From contig MIAG01000010.1 of the NCBI GenBank assembly GCA_001829005.1, positions 122,878-186,877 on the forward strand: a stretch of 64,000 nucleotides of DNA. Direction: 5' to 3'. The number at the start of each line of letters is the position of its first letter. Position 1 is the stretch's first letter. The stretch comes from Sphingobacteriia bacterium RIFOXYC2_FULL_35_18 (lineage in GTDB: Bacteria; Bacteroidota; Bacteroidia; Chitinophagales; Chitinophagaceae). Position numbers and translations under genes: made by a program. Of the stretch, positions 14,754 to 22,992 are shown in pieces. A model generated the notes under the pieces. The model saw nothing but the letters and a program-made list of their open reading frames with translations. It did no database searches and was not told the DNA's origin.

Positions 14754-15076
14754 ATGTAATTACAAATAATCAATTGAAATGCACTATAGCATTATCTTCA
14801 TTATTGAAGGTAATGGATCCTGAAATTGGCTTGAATATTGTAGACCTTGGTTTAGTATATCAAATTGATTTTAATGAAGAAGACAAAATCTTATATTGTA
14901 TGATTACATTAACTACCCAATTTTGTCCAATGGGAGATAGTATTTTGTTGGCTGCAAAAGAAGCATTACAAACTGCATTCGAAGAATATAGCATTCATAT
15001 TGAGTTAACATTTGATCCAGCTTGGAATCATAAGATGTTATCTGATTTTGGTAAAGAATTCTTAAATCAACTATAA
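14750..15076 (+). CDS. DUF59/MIP18-type iron-sulfur assembly factor
   Basis: This 108-residue protein has the MIP18/PaaD/SufT-like motif VMDPEIGLNIVDLGLVY and the later TTQFCPMGD segment with the family's conserved Cys. Such proteins help assemble or maturate iron-sulfur clusters. The start ATG overlaps the stop of the membrane protein by 4 bp, and the Rrf2 gene begins immediately after its stop codon. In this operon it would work with Ric on cluster repair (inference). Cytoplasmic, normal length. Confidence 0.85.
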   Translation: MNVITNNQLKCTIALSSLLKVMDPEIGLNIVDLGLVYQIDFNEEDKILYCMITLTTQFCPMGDSILLAAKEALQTAFEEYSIHIELTFDPAWNHKMLSDFGKEFLNQL

Positions 15077-15508
15077 ATGCTTAGTATAACTTGCAAAACT
15101 GCTTTAAAAGCAACAATTTTTTTGGCATCAAAATTTGATTCTGACCAGAAATTCAGTATAAAAGATATTTCCGAATACATTGCTGCAAATGAACATACTG
15201 TTGGAAAAGTTTTACAAACACTTGTAAAGGAATCTATTATTAATAGTTCAAAAGGACCCACTGGAGGATTTTATATTACGGATAAGCAAATGGCGCTCCC
15301 GGTTTTAAGAATTGTAGAGTCTATTGATGGTGAGTCGCTTTTTAATGAATGTGGCCTGGGATTAAGCAAGTGTTCTGCAACTCATCCCTGCCCAATACAC
15401 AATGAATATAAACACGTACGTGATGGTTTTAAGCATATTTGTATTCAAAATTCAGTGAAGGATTTATGTTTGCCTATTAATAATGGGTTAGCTTTTTTAA
15501 TGGATTAA
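15077..15508 (+). CDS. Rrf2 family regulator with iron-sulfur cysteines (NsrR/IscR-like)
   Basis: This 143-residue regulator has an N-terminal winged helix (ISEYIAANEHTVGKVLQTL recognition region, GPTGGFYIT wing) and three cysteines Cys92-X6-Cys99-X5-Cys105, spaced much as in NsrR and IscR. That implies a cluster that senses nitric oxide, iron or redox state. Its ATG directly abuts the stop of the DUF59 gene. As the last gene of an operon headed by a long palindrome it is probably autoregulatory. Whether it is NsrR-like (NO) or IscR-like cannot be settled from sequence; the ric-led operon favours NO. Confidence 0.85.
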   Translation: MLSITCKTALKATIFLASKFDSDQKFSIKDISEYIAANEHTVGKVLQTLVKESIINSSKGPTGGFYITDKQMALPVLRIVESIDGESLFNECGLGLSKCSATHPCPIHNEYKHVRDGFKHICIQNSVKDLCLPINNGLAFLMD

Positions 15509-17022
15509 TGAATTACTAAAATCTTTTTAGCTTCCTCATCCTCATACTGATCAATCAACTGAGCCAGTTTCTTTTTTAAATCGGCCGTAACTTTTTCATA
15601 TCCTTTTTGCCCATAGATATTTCTCATTTCACTAGGGTCTTTTTCCAAATCAAATAATTCCCACCCACTTACACGGGTATAAAAGCGAATTAATTTATAG
15701 CGGCCTGTACTGATTCCAAAATGAGGTGATACGGAATGTTCCCCATTTTCATAATAATGATAGTACATGGCATCTCTTCCTTTTTTAGCGCTGCCTTTAA
15801 TTAAGGGTAAAAAAGATTTGCCCTGCATATCATTAGGTACTTTAATCCCTGCAGCATCTAGCAAAGTTGGGCCAATATCTAAGTTCATAACCATATTGCT
15901 ATTTACTGATCCCGATTTTACCACACCCGGATAGCGCATGACCATGGGCGTTCTAAAAGATTCTTCATACATAAATCTTTTATCGAACCATCCATGTTCG
16001 CCCATGTAAAACCCTTGATCACTCACATAAATTACGATGGTATTTTTTGATAAATCATGCTTGTCTAGAAAATCCAAAGTGCGGCCAATATTTCTATCTA
16101 AAGAGGCAGCAGTAGCTAAATAGTCTTGCATATAGCGTTGGTATTTCCATTCAACCAATTCTTTGCCACTTAATTTTTTTGATTGTAGATCAGCATGAAT
16201 GGAATCATAAAAAGTCATATAAGCTTTTCGTTGAGAGGGTGTCATTCTTTTAATAGAAAACTCTTTGTCTTCCTCTTCTTTGCTTCCAAACATTTTTAAA
16301 TCGTAGCCCATTTTCATAGTTTTATCAATCGTCATGTCTTGCACTGCAGCAGCAGCGCGAGTTTCATAAGAGTCATAAAAGTTGGCCGGCAGCGGAAATG
16401 TTGATTGATTAAATAAACGTAAATCTTTGATGTCTGGCATCCAAGTGCGATGGGTGTTTTTATGACCTATCACTAAACAAAAAGGTTGGCTGGGGTCTCT
16501 TTCAGATAACCACTTTTCAGCCGCATCTTCTACCACATCAGACACATATCCCTGAACCCTTTTTCTTTCTCCATTCATCATCAAAAAATCGGGGTTGTAA
16601 TAACTTCCTTGGCCTGGTAAAACTTGCCAATAGGTAAAGCCTTGAGGGTTGGTTTGCAAATGCCACTTACCAATCCATGCTGTTTGGTAACCCGTTTTAG
16701 TTAACTCTTTAATGAATGTATTTTGAGATCCATCAAAACTAGAATTGGCATTGTCTTTAAATCCATTTTTATGGCTGTATTTGCCTGTTAAAATGACTGC
16801 CCTACTAGGCCCGCAAATACTATTGGTTACATAAGCTTTATCAAAACGTATTCCCTCTTTCGCAATACGATCAATATTGGGAGTTTGCATAAACTTACCG
16901 CCATAAGCACCGATGGTTTGATAAGAATGGTCATCAGAAACAATCAGTACAATATTAGGGCGTTGGGCATAAATGGAAAAAAACGATAGTAAAGCAAGCC
17001 CAAGAAAAAGTAGATATTTCAT
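15505..17022 (-). CDS. Secreted sulfatase, formylglycine type
   Basis: This 505-residue enzyme has a signal peptide (MKYLLFLGLALLSFFSIYAQ), the metal-binding start PNIVLIVSDDHSYQT, and the sulfatase signature Cys70-Gly-Pro-Ser-Arg, where the Cys must become formylglycine. GKYSHKNGF, IGKWHLQ and SDQGFYMGEHGWFDKRF are further family motifs. It resembles sulfatases acting on GlcNAc-6-sulfate or other glycan sulfates, but the substrate is not readable. I use ATG 17022, since an upstream in-frame TTG would add only Met-Arg before the signal. The end overlaps the convergent Rrf2 gene by 4 bp. The maturase is not in this window. Confidence 0.88.
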   Translation of the reverse strand: MKYLLFLGLALLSFFSIYAQRPNIVLIVSDDHSYQTIGAYGGKFMQTPNIDRIAKEGIRFDKAYVTNSICGPSRAVILTGKYSHKNGFKDNANSSFDGSQNTFIKELTKTGYQTAWIGKWHLQTNPQGFTYWQVLPGQGSYYNPDFLMMNGERKRVQGYVSDVVEDAAEKWLSERDPSQPFCLVIGHKNTHRTWMPDIKDLRLFNQSTFPLPANFYDSYETRAAAAVQDMTIDKTMKMGYDLKMFGSKEEEDKEFSIKRMTPSQRKAYMTFYDSIHADLQSKKLSGKELVEWKYQRYMQDYLATAASLDRNIGRTLDFLDKHDLSKNTIVIYVSDQGFYMGEHGWFDKRFMYEESFRTPMVMRYPGVVKSGSVNSNMVMNLDIGPTLLDAAGIKVPNDMQGKSFLPLIKGSAKKGRDAMYYHYYENGEHSVSPHFGISTGRYKLIRFYTRVSGWELFDLEKDPSEMRNIYGQKGYEKVTADLKKKLAQLIDQYEDEEAKKILVIH

Positions 17023-17068
17023 ACGCAATCTTTATTGGGATTAAATCTAGACATTTTGAGTCAAAAAA

Positions 17069-17521
17069 CTAGACCCTTACTTTCACCACCATTTTCTTTA
17101 TGGCACCATCCCCTATCATAGGAGCATGCACATCATCTGGAAAATAAATGGTAAAATGTGCTGGCTTTAACTCAAAAAATAGTTCAGGCTTATCTTCATA
17201 AAAAAGTACATCTTTTTCTGTATTGTATTCACCACGAGGGAGTAGGCAATTCGTGCGCGACTTCCATCCTACTCGTTCGATACCTTCATATACAATTTGA
17301 ATATCTATATAGGTATTATGACATTCAAAATAATCGGTGGAGTCTTTTTCACTCACCAATTGATCATGAATTACAATGGCTCGGATATCGTCTCCATCCC
17401 ATTTGATTTCTCCAGTTGGTAATTCGTGATAATTTGCCGCAGCAATGCATTCCATGGCTTTTGCAAATCTAGGGTGCAGAGTAGAATAAGCTTGTAAACG
17501 ATTAATTGAATCTAAAATCAT
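17069..17521 (-). CDS. YhcH/YjgK/YiaL family protein
   Basis: This 150-residue protein matches the YhcH/YjgK/YiaL (DUF386, EbgC-like) family: an N-terminal MILDSINRL, the central FECHNTYIDIQIVYEG and the C-terminal FPDDVHAPMIG, whose His/Glu residues form the metal site of this cupin-like fold. Members are linked to catabolism of sialic acid, gulonate and other sugars. It begins 3 bp after the stop of the T9SS-secreted protein gene and 46 bp before the sulfatase, suggesting a glycan-use unit. Cytoplasmic, full length. Confidence 0.87.
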   Translation of the reverse strand: MILDSINRLQAYSTLHPRFAKAMECIAAANYHELPTGEIKWDGDDIRAIVIHDQLVSEKDSTDYFECHNTYIDIQIVYEGIERVGWKSRTNCLLPRGEYNTEKDVLFYEDKPELFFELKPAHFTIYFPDDVHAPMIGDGAIKKMVVKVRV

Positions 17522-17524
17522 AGT

Positions 17525-19453
17525 TTATTTTATTAAATAAATACTGCCCGACAACAATGCTTCCCCATTGCCACGATTAATGATATAATAATAAACACCA
17601 CCTGGAACATCTTTGCCTTTGTATTTTCCATCCCAACCATCTATATACGGTTTTGCTTGGTACATGATTTGTCCTGCCCTATTAAAAATACTCAATTCAG
17701 AAAATGGATAGGTTTCTAATCCAGGAACCAGCCAAATATCATGAATACCATCACCATTAGGAGAAAACGAATTAGGGGGAGCGATGCTGACGAAAACGCG
17801 TACTTGTACTGTATTCATCGTTACAGCACATCCATTTAAACCGTTAACAGTTAAGGTATAGGTAGTGGTGTTAAGTGGACTAACCAATGGAGTTAATGAA
17901 TTTTGTTGCAACATATTTGTTGTAGGAGACCAGTTAAATCCATTATTTTGCCCAGTAATACTTCCTATTAATGAAGTACTATTTCCCTGCATGATACTTC
18001 TATTTGGCCCTGCATCAACTAGTGGAGGTTTGATTACAAAAACGGAAATATTAATAGAATCTGAACAGCCCATTGCATCTCGAAACAATAATTGGTAATT
18101 GGTAGTATCAGTAGGCTTCGCTAAGTAAAAATTAGTTGAACCAATCACTGCTCGGGTATTATTATACCATTCAAATTGGGTACCTCCAACTGCGGTAAGT
18201 ACGGTGCTATCGCCCAAACATAATACCGTATTGCCAGTATAGGAACCATTGATTGCATTATAGGCAGTTATGGTAATAGTGTCATTTGATGTACAACCTT
18301 CTAAAGTTGAAACTTGAACAATATACTTTCCTGTATCTGCTGTTCGAATATTCGATAAGATTGGATTACGAGTACTTGAAGTGAATCCATTAGGGCCAGT
18401 CCATTGATAGGATAAGCTAGACCCTGAGCCTGATGCGCTATTAAAATTGATTGATCCACCTACACATTGGTTGATGGTTTGGTTACCTAATTTAGGTGCT
18501 TCATTATTGATTTTAATAGTGATGGGAAGTGATGCTGTTTTACAAGCAGCAACTCCTGCGAAGGCAGACTCTCCCGCAACTAATCGGTATTGAAAAGTAC
18601 CTACTGATGTACCATTTCTTGTAAAACTAGTATTGGTTGCACCTACAATATCATTCCATGTATTCCCCAAATTGTTACTCACTTGCCACTGATAAACCGG
18701 GTTTAAATAACCGGATCCAACAGACATACTTAAATTCAAATTCGTTTGATTGTTGAAGCAAATATTTTTAGTGAAGCCTGTTACTCCATCAATACTTGCA
18801 GACATCACAGGACCGCAAGGCCTAAATGTAATATCATCTAACGCAAGGTCGTTCCCGCAACCTGTTCCTGCATTGTTGGCAATTCTTAAAACTATCGTGG
18901 TGGTATTTATATCAGGCTTGAATAAGAATCCATATTGTTTAAATGTGAGTACTGCATCTTCATTAATATTGCCCGTATTATATGATTCTAAAATTGCTCC
19001 TGCAAGGGTTTCAATCGTAAAGGTTAAGTTGGGTTTTGTTCCATTTCCATTACAGCTAGAAGGTTTCAAAACATTGGCTACCCATGCACCAAATTCGTAA
19101 CTGGTATTTCCACAAAGCCCAGTAATGGTATCCACAAAAAAAACACTTGGTGCATTAGTGGCATTAATCAACATAAACCTACCTTCTTCATCACCCGTAT
19201 GATCTCTAATGATATCGTGCCAAGTACTAGAAAAACAACCTAAAGCTCCATTGGTGATTGTATAATTGCCGTCGTTTGGGCAACCAGTTGCTGCATAACC
19301 TAAATTGGTAACCCCTGGTCTTAAAGGACCAGCAGCAGTGTTTTTATTCCCAAAACTAATATTTACTACTGGCTCTCCTAAACTACCTGTACAGAGTTGC
19401 GCAATTGCACTTAGATGGGTAAATAAATAAAAAACTAACAGGCAGTATCTCAC
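17525..19453 (-). CDS. Large secreted Ig/PKD-like protein with T9SS type B sorting domain
   Basis: This 642-residue protein has a signal peptide (ending near LSAIAQ) and a C-terminal domain NSFSPNGDGIHDIW...SELSIFNRAGQIMY...GKDVPGGVYYYII, the type B gliding-motility/T9SS sorting signature. Between lie Cys-containing, Thr/Asn-rich repeats of Ig-like or PKD-like character (YQWTGPNGFTSSTRNP is typical). It should be exported by the type IX system and attached to or released from the cell surface, probably for adhesion. The start codon is GTG (19453), chosen because it opens the signal peptide. Ligand unknown. Confidence 0.85.
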   Translation of the reverse strand: MRYCLLVFYLFTHLSAIAQLCTGSLGEPVVNISFGNKNTAAGPLRPGVTNLGYAATGCPNDGNYTITNGALGCFSSTWHDIIRDHTGDEEGRFMLINATNAPSVFFVDTITGLCGNTSYEFGAWVANVLKPSSCNGNGTKPNLTFTIETLAGAILESYNTGNINEDAVLTFKQYGFLFKPDINTTTIVLRIANNAGTGCGNDLALDDITFRPCGPVMSASIDGVTGFTKNICFNNQTNLNLSMSVGSGYLNPVYQWQVSNNLGNTWNDIVGATNTSFTRNGTSVGTFQYRLVAGESAFAGVAACKTASLPITIKINNEAPKLGNQTINQCVGGSINFNSASGSGSSLSYQWTGPNGFTSSTRNPILSNIRTADTGKYIVQVSTLEGCTSNDTITITAYNAINGSYTGNTVLCLGDSTVLTAVGGTQFEWYNNTRAVIGSTNFYLAKPTDTTNYQLLFRDAMGCSDSINISVFVIKPPLVDAGPNRSIMQGNSTSLIGSITGQNNGFNWSPTTNMLQQNSLTPLVSPLNTTTYTLTVNGLNGCAVTMNTVQVRVFVSIAPPNSFSPNGDGIHDIWLVPGLETYPFSELSIFNRAGQIMYQAKPYIDGWDGKYKGKDVPGGVYYYIINRGNGEALLSGSIYLIK

Positions 19454-19488
19454 ATCATTAACTTCAGCTTGTAAATTAATGAATCCTT

Positions 19489-21606
19489 TTAACTATTGGT
19501 TTCTGGTTCGGGTATTTTCTCAACTGGAATTAAATCAGTCAGCTCTACATTGATAGGTAACGCACCAATTTGAACAATAGCTCGCTTTCCACGTATTTCT
19601 TTTACTTCCCCTACTTGATAATTCTTTTTTAATTTAACCAACGTGCCTATTTCTACTAAGGTATTTAGCTCTTTATATTTTTTATCTACTTTTTTAGCGA
19701 GTTTATTTACTACAATGGTCTCTTTTTGTTTGAACAAAAGGTTCTGTAGATTTTTAATGACTTCGTTTTTGTTCTCCGACTTTTTCCAATCTAACACAAT
19801 TTGTCTCAGCTTACGTTCCATGTCTTTCAAGTACAGCAAGCGTTCTTCGGTAATCTTATTTTGATTTTTGAGTAATTCTACTTGTTGAATATGGCGCTCT
19901 TTGTTCATCACTTGCTCCATTTCTTTTTTCAATCGCTCATTCTCTTTCATCAAACGATTGAGTTCTTTTTTCTCTTTTTCTAAATGTTGTAAGTCTTGTT
20001 CTGTTCTATTAAGTAGGCGGTCTAATTTAAAATGGTCTTCCTCCACCAATTTCCTGGCTCGATTAATTAAATTTTTAGGTAAGCCAATTCTTTCGGCAAT
20101 CGCAAATGTGTAAGAACTTCCTGGCTTTCCAATAATTAATTTATACATTGGCTGAAGGTTCACTTCATCAAACTGCATAGCTCCATTTAAAATCCCCTGA
20201 GTATGATTCGCCATTACCTTTAAGTTCAAGTAGTGAGTAGTTACCACCCCAAAAGAATGCTTTCGCCCCAGCTCTTCCATAATAACTTCTGCAAATGCCC
20301 CTCCCAAATTCGGGTCAGATCCAGATCCTAATTCGTCTATAAAAAACAGGGTCTTCCCATTTGCATTTTCCATAAAATGCTTCATATGCATTAAATGGCT
20401 TGAATAAGTGCTTAATTCAAATTGTAGACTTTGGGTATCGCCAATATGTATATAGAGTTGTTTAAAAATCCCCATTTGAGAATCAGGATGAACTGGAACC
20501 AACAAACCACTTTGCAACATCATTTGATTTAGGCCAATGGTTTTCATGGTCACCGTTTTTCCTCCAGCATTCGGCCCACTAATTACCAATATTCTATGCT
20601 TATCGTCTAAGTGTATTGAAACGGGAATAGTCTTTTTGCCTGAATCTTTATTATACAAATAAAGTAAAGGATGATATGCATCAATCAATTGCACCACTGC
20701 CTTATCTAGCACATTGGGTAAGTGGGCATTCATATTAATCGCCAATTTTGCTTTGGCCTTAATGAAATCGTACTCTCCTATTATTTGAATATATTGTTGT
20801 AGCAACGGTGCATACACAGAAAGTTTAGCAGTAAGTGCACGCAATATTTTTTGTACTTCTTTAATTTCTTCATTCTCTAAAGCAAATACATCATTATTCA
20901 GTTCGATGGTTTCTTCGGGTTCAATAAATGCGGTTTTACGACTATCGCTTTCACCGTGTAAAATCCCCTTTACTTGTCTTTTGTATTCGGAAAAAACAGC
21001 TATTACTCGTCTGCCATTGCTAAAGCTTTCATCAATATCAGCCGTATAGCCCGATTTGGCCATTTTTTGAACCATTTTTTCGAATACCCTTCGCAGCTCA
21101 TTTCTTTTTTTGTACAAGTTCATGCGAATTTTCTGTAGTTCAGGTGAAGCATTGTCTAAAACAACACCAGCATCATCTAAAACTTCGTTAATCATTTCTA
21201 CAATTAACTTCTCATAATAACTATCGCTTAAAACTTGAGTGAGGGCGGGAAATGCCATGCGGCGTTCATTATCAAACCAACGAAAAACAGTGCCCATACT
21301 TTCCGTTAATTTTTTTATCATCATCCACTGCTCACCAACTAATAATGCACCGGGAATGGATAAAAGCTTTATGTCTTTAGCTATATTAGCTGTAAAATCA
21401 GCCGGAAAATACTGTTGTTGTTGTAGAATTAATTTGTATTCGTAAGCCTGTCTTAATTCCCTATCAATAAAATCTTTTCTAGTGTGTATTCGTAGTTGAT
21501 TGGATTTATTCTTAGAAAAGTCTGTGTTACACAAAGCCCCTAACAATTCTTTTATCTTGTCAAATTCTAATTGTGTTAAAGCCGATTCGGGGTACAAACG
21601 CATCAT
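19489..21606 (-). CDS. mutS2: MutS2-like ATPase lacking the Smr nuclease domain
   Basis: This 705-residue protein has the MutS core and ATPase: Walker A GPNAGGKTVTMKT, Walker B TLFFIDELGSGSDP, then VTTHYLNLK and the NGAMQFDE motif. A long charged coiled coil (around residues 530-620) and a short KOW-like segment (GTLVKLKKNYQVGEVKEI) end the protein. Canonical MutS2 of ~780 residues adds an Smr endonuclease domain, absent here although the stop is ordinary. MutS2 suppresses recombination and rescues collided ribosomes; without Smr it may only bind or remodel. It is followed 35 bp later by the secreted-protein gene. Confidence 0.85.
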   Translation of the reverse strand: MMRLYPESALTQLEFDKIKELLGALCNTDFSKNKSNQLRIHTRKDFIDRELRQAYEYKLILQQQQYFPADFTANIAKDIKLLSIPGALLVGEQWMMIKKLTESMGTVFRWFDNERRMAFPALTQVLSDSYYEKLIVEMINEVLDDAGVVLDNASPELQKIRMNLYKKRNELRRVFEKMVQKMAKSGYTADIDESFSNGRRVIAVFSEYKRQVKGILHGESDSRKTAFIEPEETIELNNDVFALENEEIKEVQKILRALTAKLSVYAPLLQQYIQIIGEYDFIKAKAKLAINMNAHLPNVLDKAVVQLIDAYHPLLYLYNKDSGKKTIPVSIHLDDKHRILVISGPNAGGKTVTMKTIGLNQMMLQSGLLVPVHPDSQMGIFKQLYIHIGDTQSLQFELSTYSSHLMHMKHFMENANGKTLFFIDELGSGSDPNLGGAFAEVIMEELGRKHSFGVVTTHYLNLKVMANHTQGILNGAMQFDEVNLQPMYKLIIGKPGSSYTFAIAERIGLPKNLINRARKLVEEDHFKLDRLLNRTEQDLQHLEKEKKELNRLMKENERLKKEMEQVMNKERHIQQVELLKNQNKITEERLLYLKDMERKLRQIVLDWKKSENKNEVIKNLQNLLFKQKETIVVNKLAKKVDKKYKELNTLVEIGTLVKLKKNYQVGEVKEIRGKRAIVQIGALPINVELTDLIPVEKIPEPETNS

Positions 21607-21644
21607 AAAAGCCAGTTTCTGCTGGCAAAGTTACATTGTACCAG

Positions 21645-22154
21645 CTAATTAAATGAATAACTCGGTTGGGGTTGCTTTTGTTTAGAAGGAAATAAAACAG
21701 TGAGTGAATAAAAGATAAAGGCAATTTGCAATAAAACTTGCGCAGCTAAAATTACATAAGTAGCCATTGTTGCTTCCATCCACAATTTATTCTCGGGCAA
21801 ATCAAAAATGGGTGTTCCCTTATCTGGACCACCAGGTTGTATAACCTGATAGGTAAACATCAAAGCCACCAATAAGAAAATAGAAAGTGCAACGTGTAAA
21901 AAATTCACTAATACATGTCCTTTATCTTGGTCACGCATAAAACGATGCATTAAATAAGGAATCAAGAATATGGGAATATGGAAGATCAAAATATTGGTAC
22001 TCAAAATAAAAGGAACCGAAACCCCAAAATATGGGTCTATGCTGAGAGCGTCGTAGAAGTGGTACAACGCAAAGAATAGCAACAGCGGCATTGCCAGCAG
22101 CAGCGACTCTAGGCGTAGAGACATGTACTTCCAAAATTGGGACTGAAAACTCAT
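21645..22154 (-). CDS. Four-helix membrane protein of unknown function
   Basis: This 169-residue protein has four hydrophobic segments, around residues 15-33, 45-67, 82-102 and 130-150, and a short Gln/Pro-rich tail. No family is recognised. Polar residues between helices (RDQDKGH and PGGPDKGTPIFD) have no catalytic pattern. It lies 38 bp upstream of mutS2 and is probably the first gene of the five-gene minus-strand run. The start at ATG 22154 is the only plausible one. Confidence 0.65.
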   Translation of the reverse strand: MSFQSQFWKYMSLRLESLLLAMPLLLFFALYHFYDALSIDPYFGVSVPFILSTNILIFHIPIFLIPYLMHRFMRDQDKGHVLVNFLHVALSIFLLVALMFTYQVIQPGGPDKGTPIFDLPENKLWMEATMATYVILAAQVLLQIAFIFYSLTVLFPSKQKQPQPSYSFN

Positions 22155-22302
22155 AGTGGTTACGGTATCACAAATTTATCTTAAAATATCAATTCTTAAG
22201 TATATATCGTATAAATATGACCGTTTCGTATATAAGCTAGTACTTATTCAACAAAAATACCAAACTGTTTGTAGTAGTTATCCGTAGATTAGAAAAAGCA
22301 TT

Positions 22303-22959
22303 ATGAAAAAGAATTACCTATTTGCCTTAACCCTAACCATGTGGTTGGTTTCTTGTGCAGCAGCAGAAGATCCTACCAAAGCAGCTTTAAAATTGAACCC
22401 TAAACCTAATTTAATGAATATTATAACAGATACCGCAACATTTGGAGAAGGTTGTTTCTGGTGTACAGAAGCATTCTTTCAACGTTTAAAAGGAGTAAAA
22501 GAAGTTTTGAGTGGTTATGGCGGTGGATTTGTTGAAAATCCTACTTATGAACAAGTATGCGATAAAAACACAGGACATATAGAGTTAGCCAGAATTGTTT
22601 TTGATCCAAAAGAAATTAGCTACGACGAATTATTGGAAGTTTTTTGGAAAACCCATGATCCAACCACAATGGATCAACAGGGGAATGATATAGGACCACA
22701 ATATCGTTCAGCTATTTACCACCATAATGCAGATCAAAAGCTAAAAGCGGAGAAATATAAAGCAGCATTAGATAAAAGTGGGGCTTGGGCCAAACCCATC
22801 GTCACCATTATTGAACCCTTCAAGAATTTTTATCCTGCAGAAAACTATCACCAAAATTATTACAACAATAACCAAAACCAAGGCTATTGCCGTTTTGTAA
22901 TTGCCCCCAAATTAGAGAAGTTTGAAAAAGTGTTTAAAGACAAATTAAAGAAGCAATAA
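22303..22959 (+). CDS. msrA: Peptide methionine sulfoxide reductase MsrA, lipoprotein
   Basis: This 218-residue enzyme reduces the S-epimer of methionine sulfoxide. The active site is GEGCFWCTEAFF, with nucleophile Cys51, and ENYHQNYY supplies the usual aromatic/His segment near the C-terminus. An N-terminal signal MKKNYLFALTLTMWLVSC has a lipobox at Cys18, so this copy is anchored in the envelope rather than cytoplasmic. There is no fused MsrB. The next gene begins 33 bp downstream. Confidence 0.92.
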   Translation: MKKNYLFALTLTMWLVSCAAAEDPTKAALKLNPKPNLMNIITDTATFGEGCFWCTEAFFQRLKGVKEVLSGYGGGFVENPTYEQVCDKNTGHIELARIVFDPKEISYDELLEVFWKTHDPTTMDQQGNDIGPQYRSAIYHHNADQKLKAEKYKAALDKSGAWAKPIVTIIEPFKNFYPAENYHQNYYNNNQNQGYCRFVIAPKLEKFEKVFKDKLKKQ

Positions 22960-22992
22960 ACTTTCTTTTAATGAATATGCTACATTTAGCAA

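Noticed and set aside
21931..22134. 67-codon minus-strand ORF in another frame within the four-helix membrane protein gene
   Set aside because: Overlaps entirely with the longer hydrophobic frame 21645-22154, whose helix pattern is coherent.
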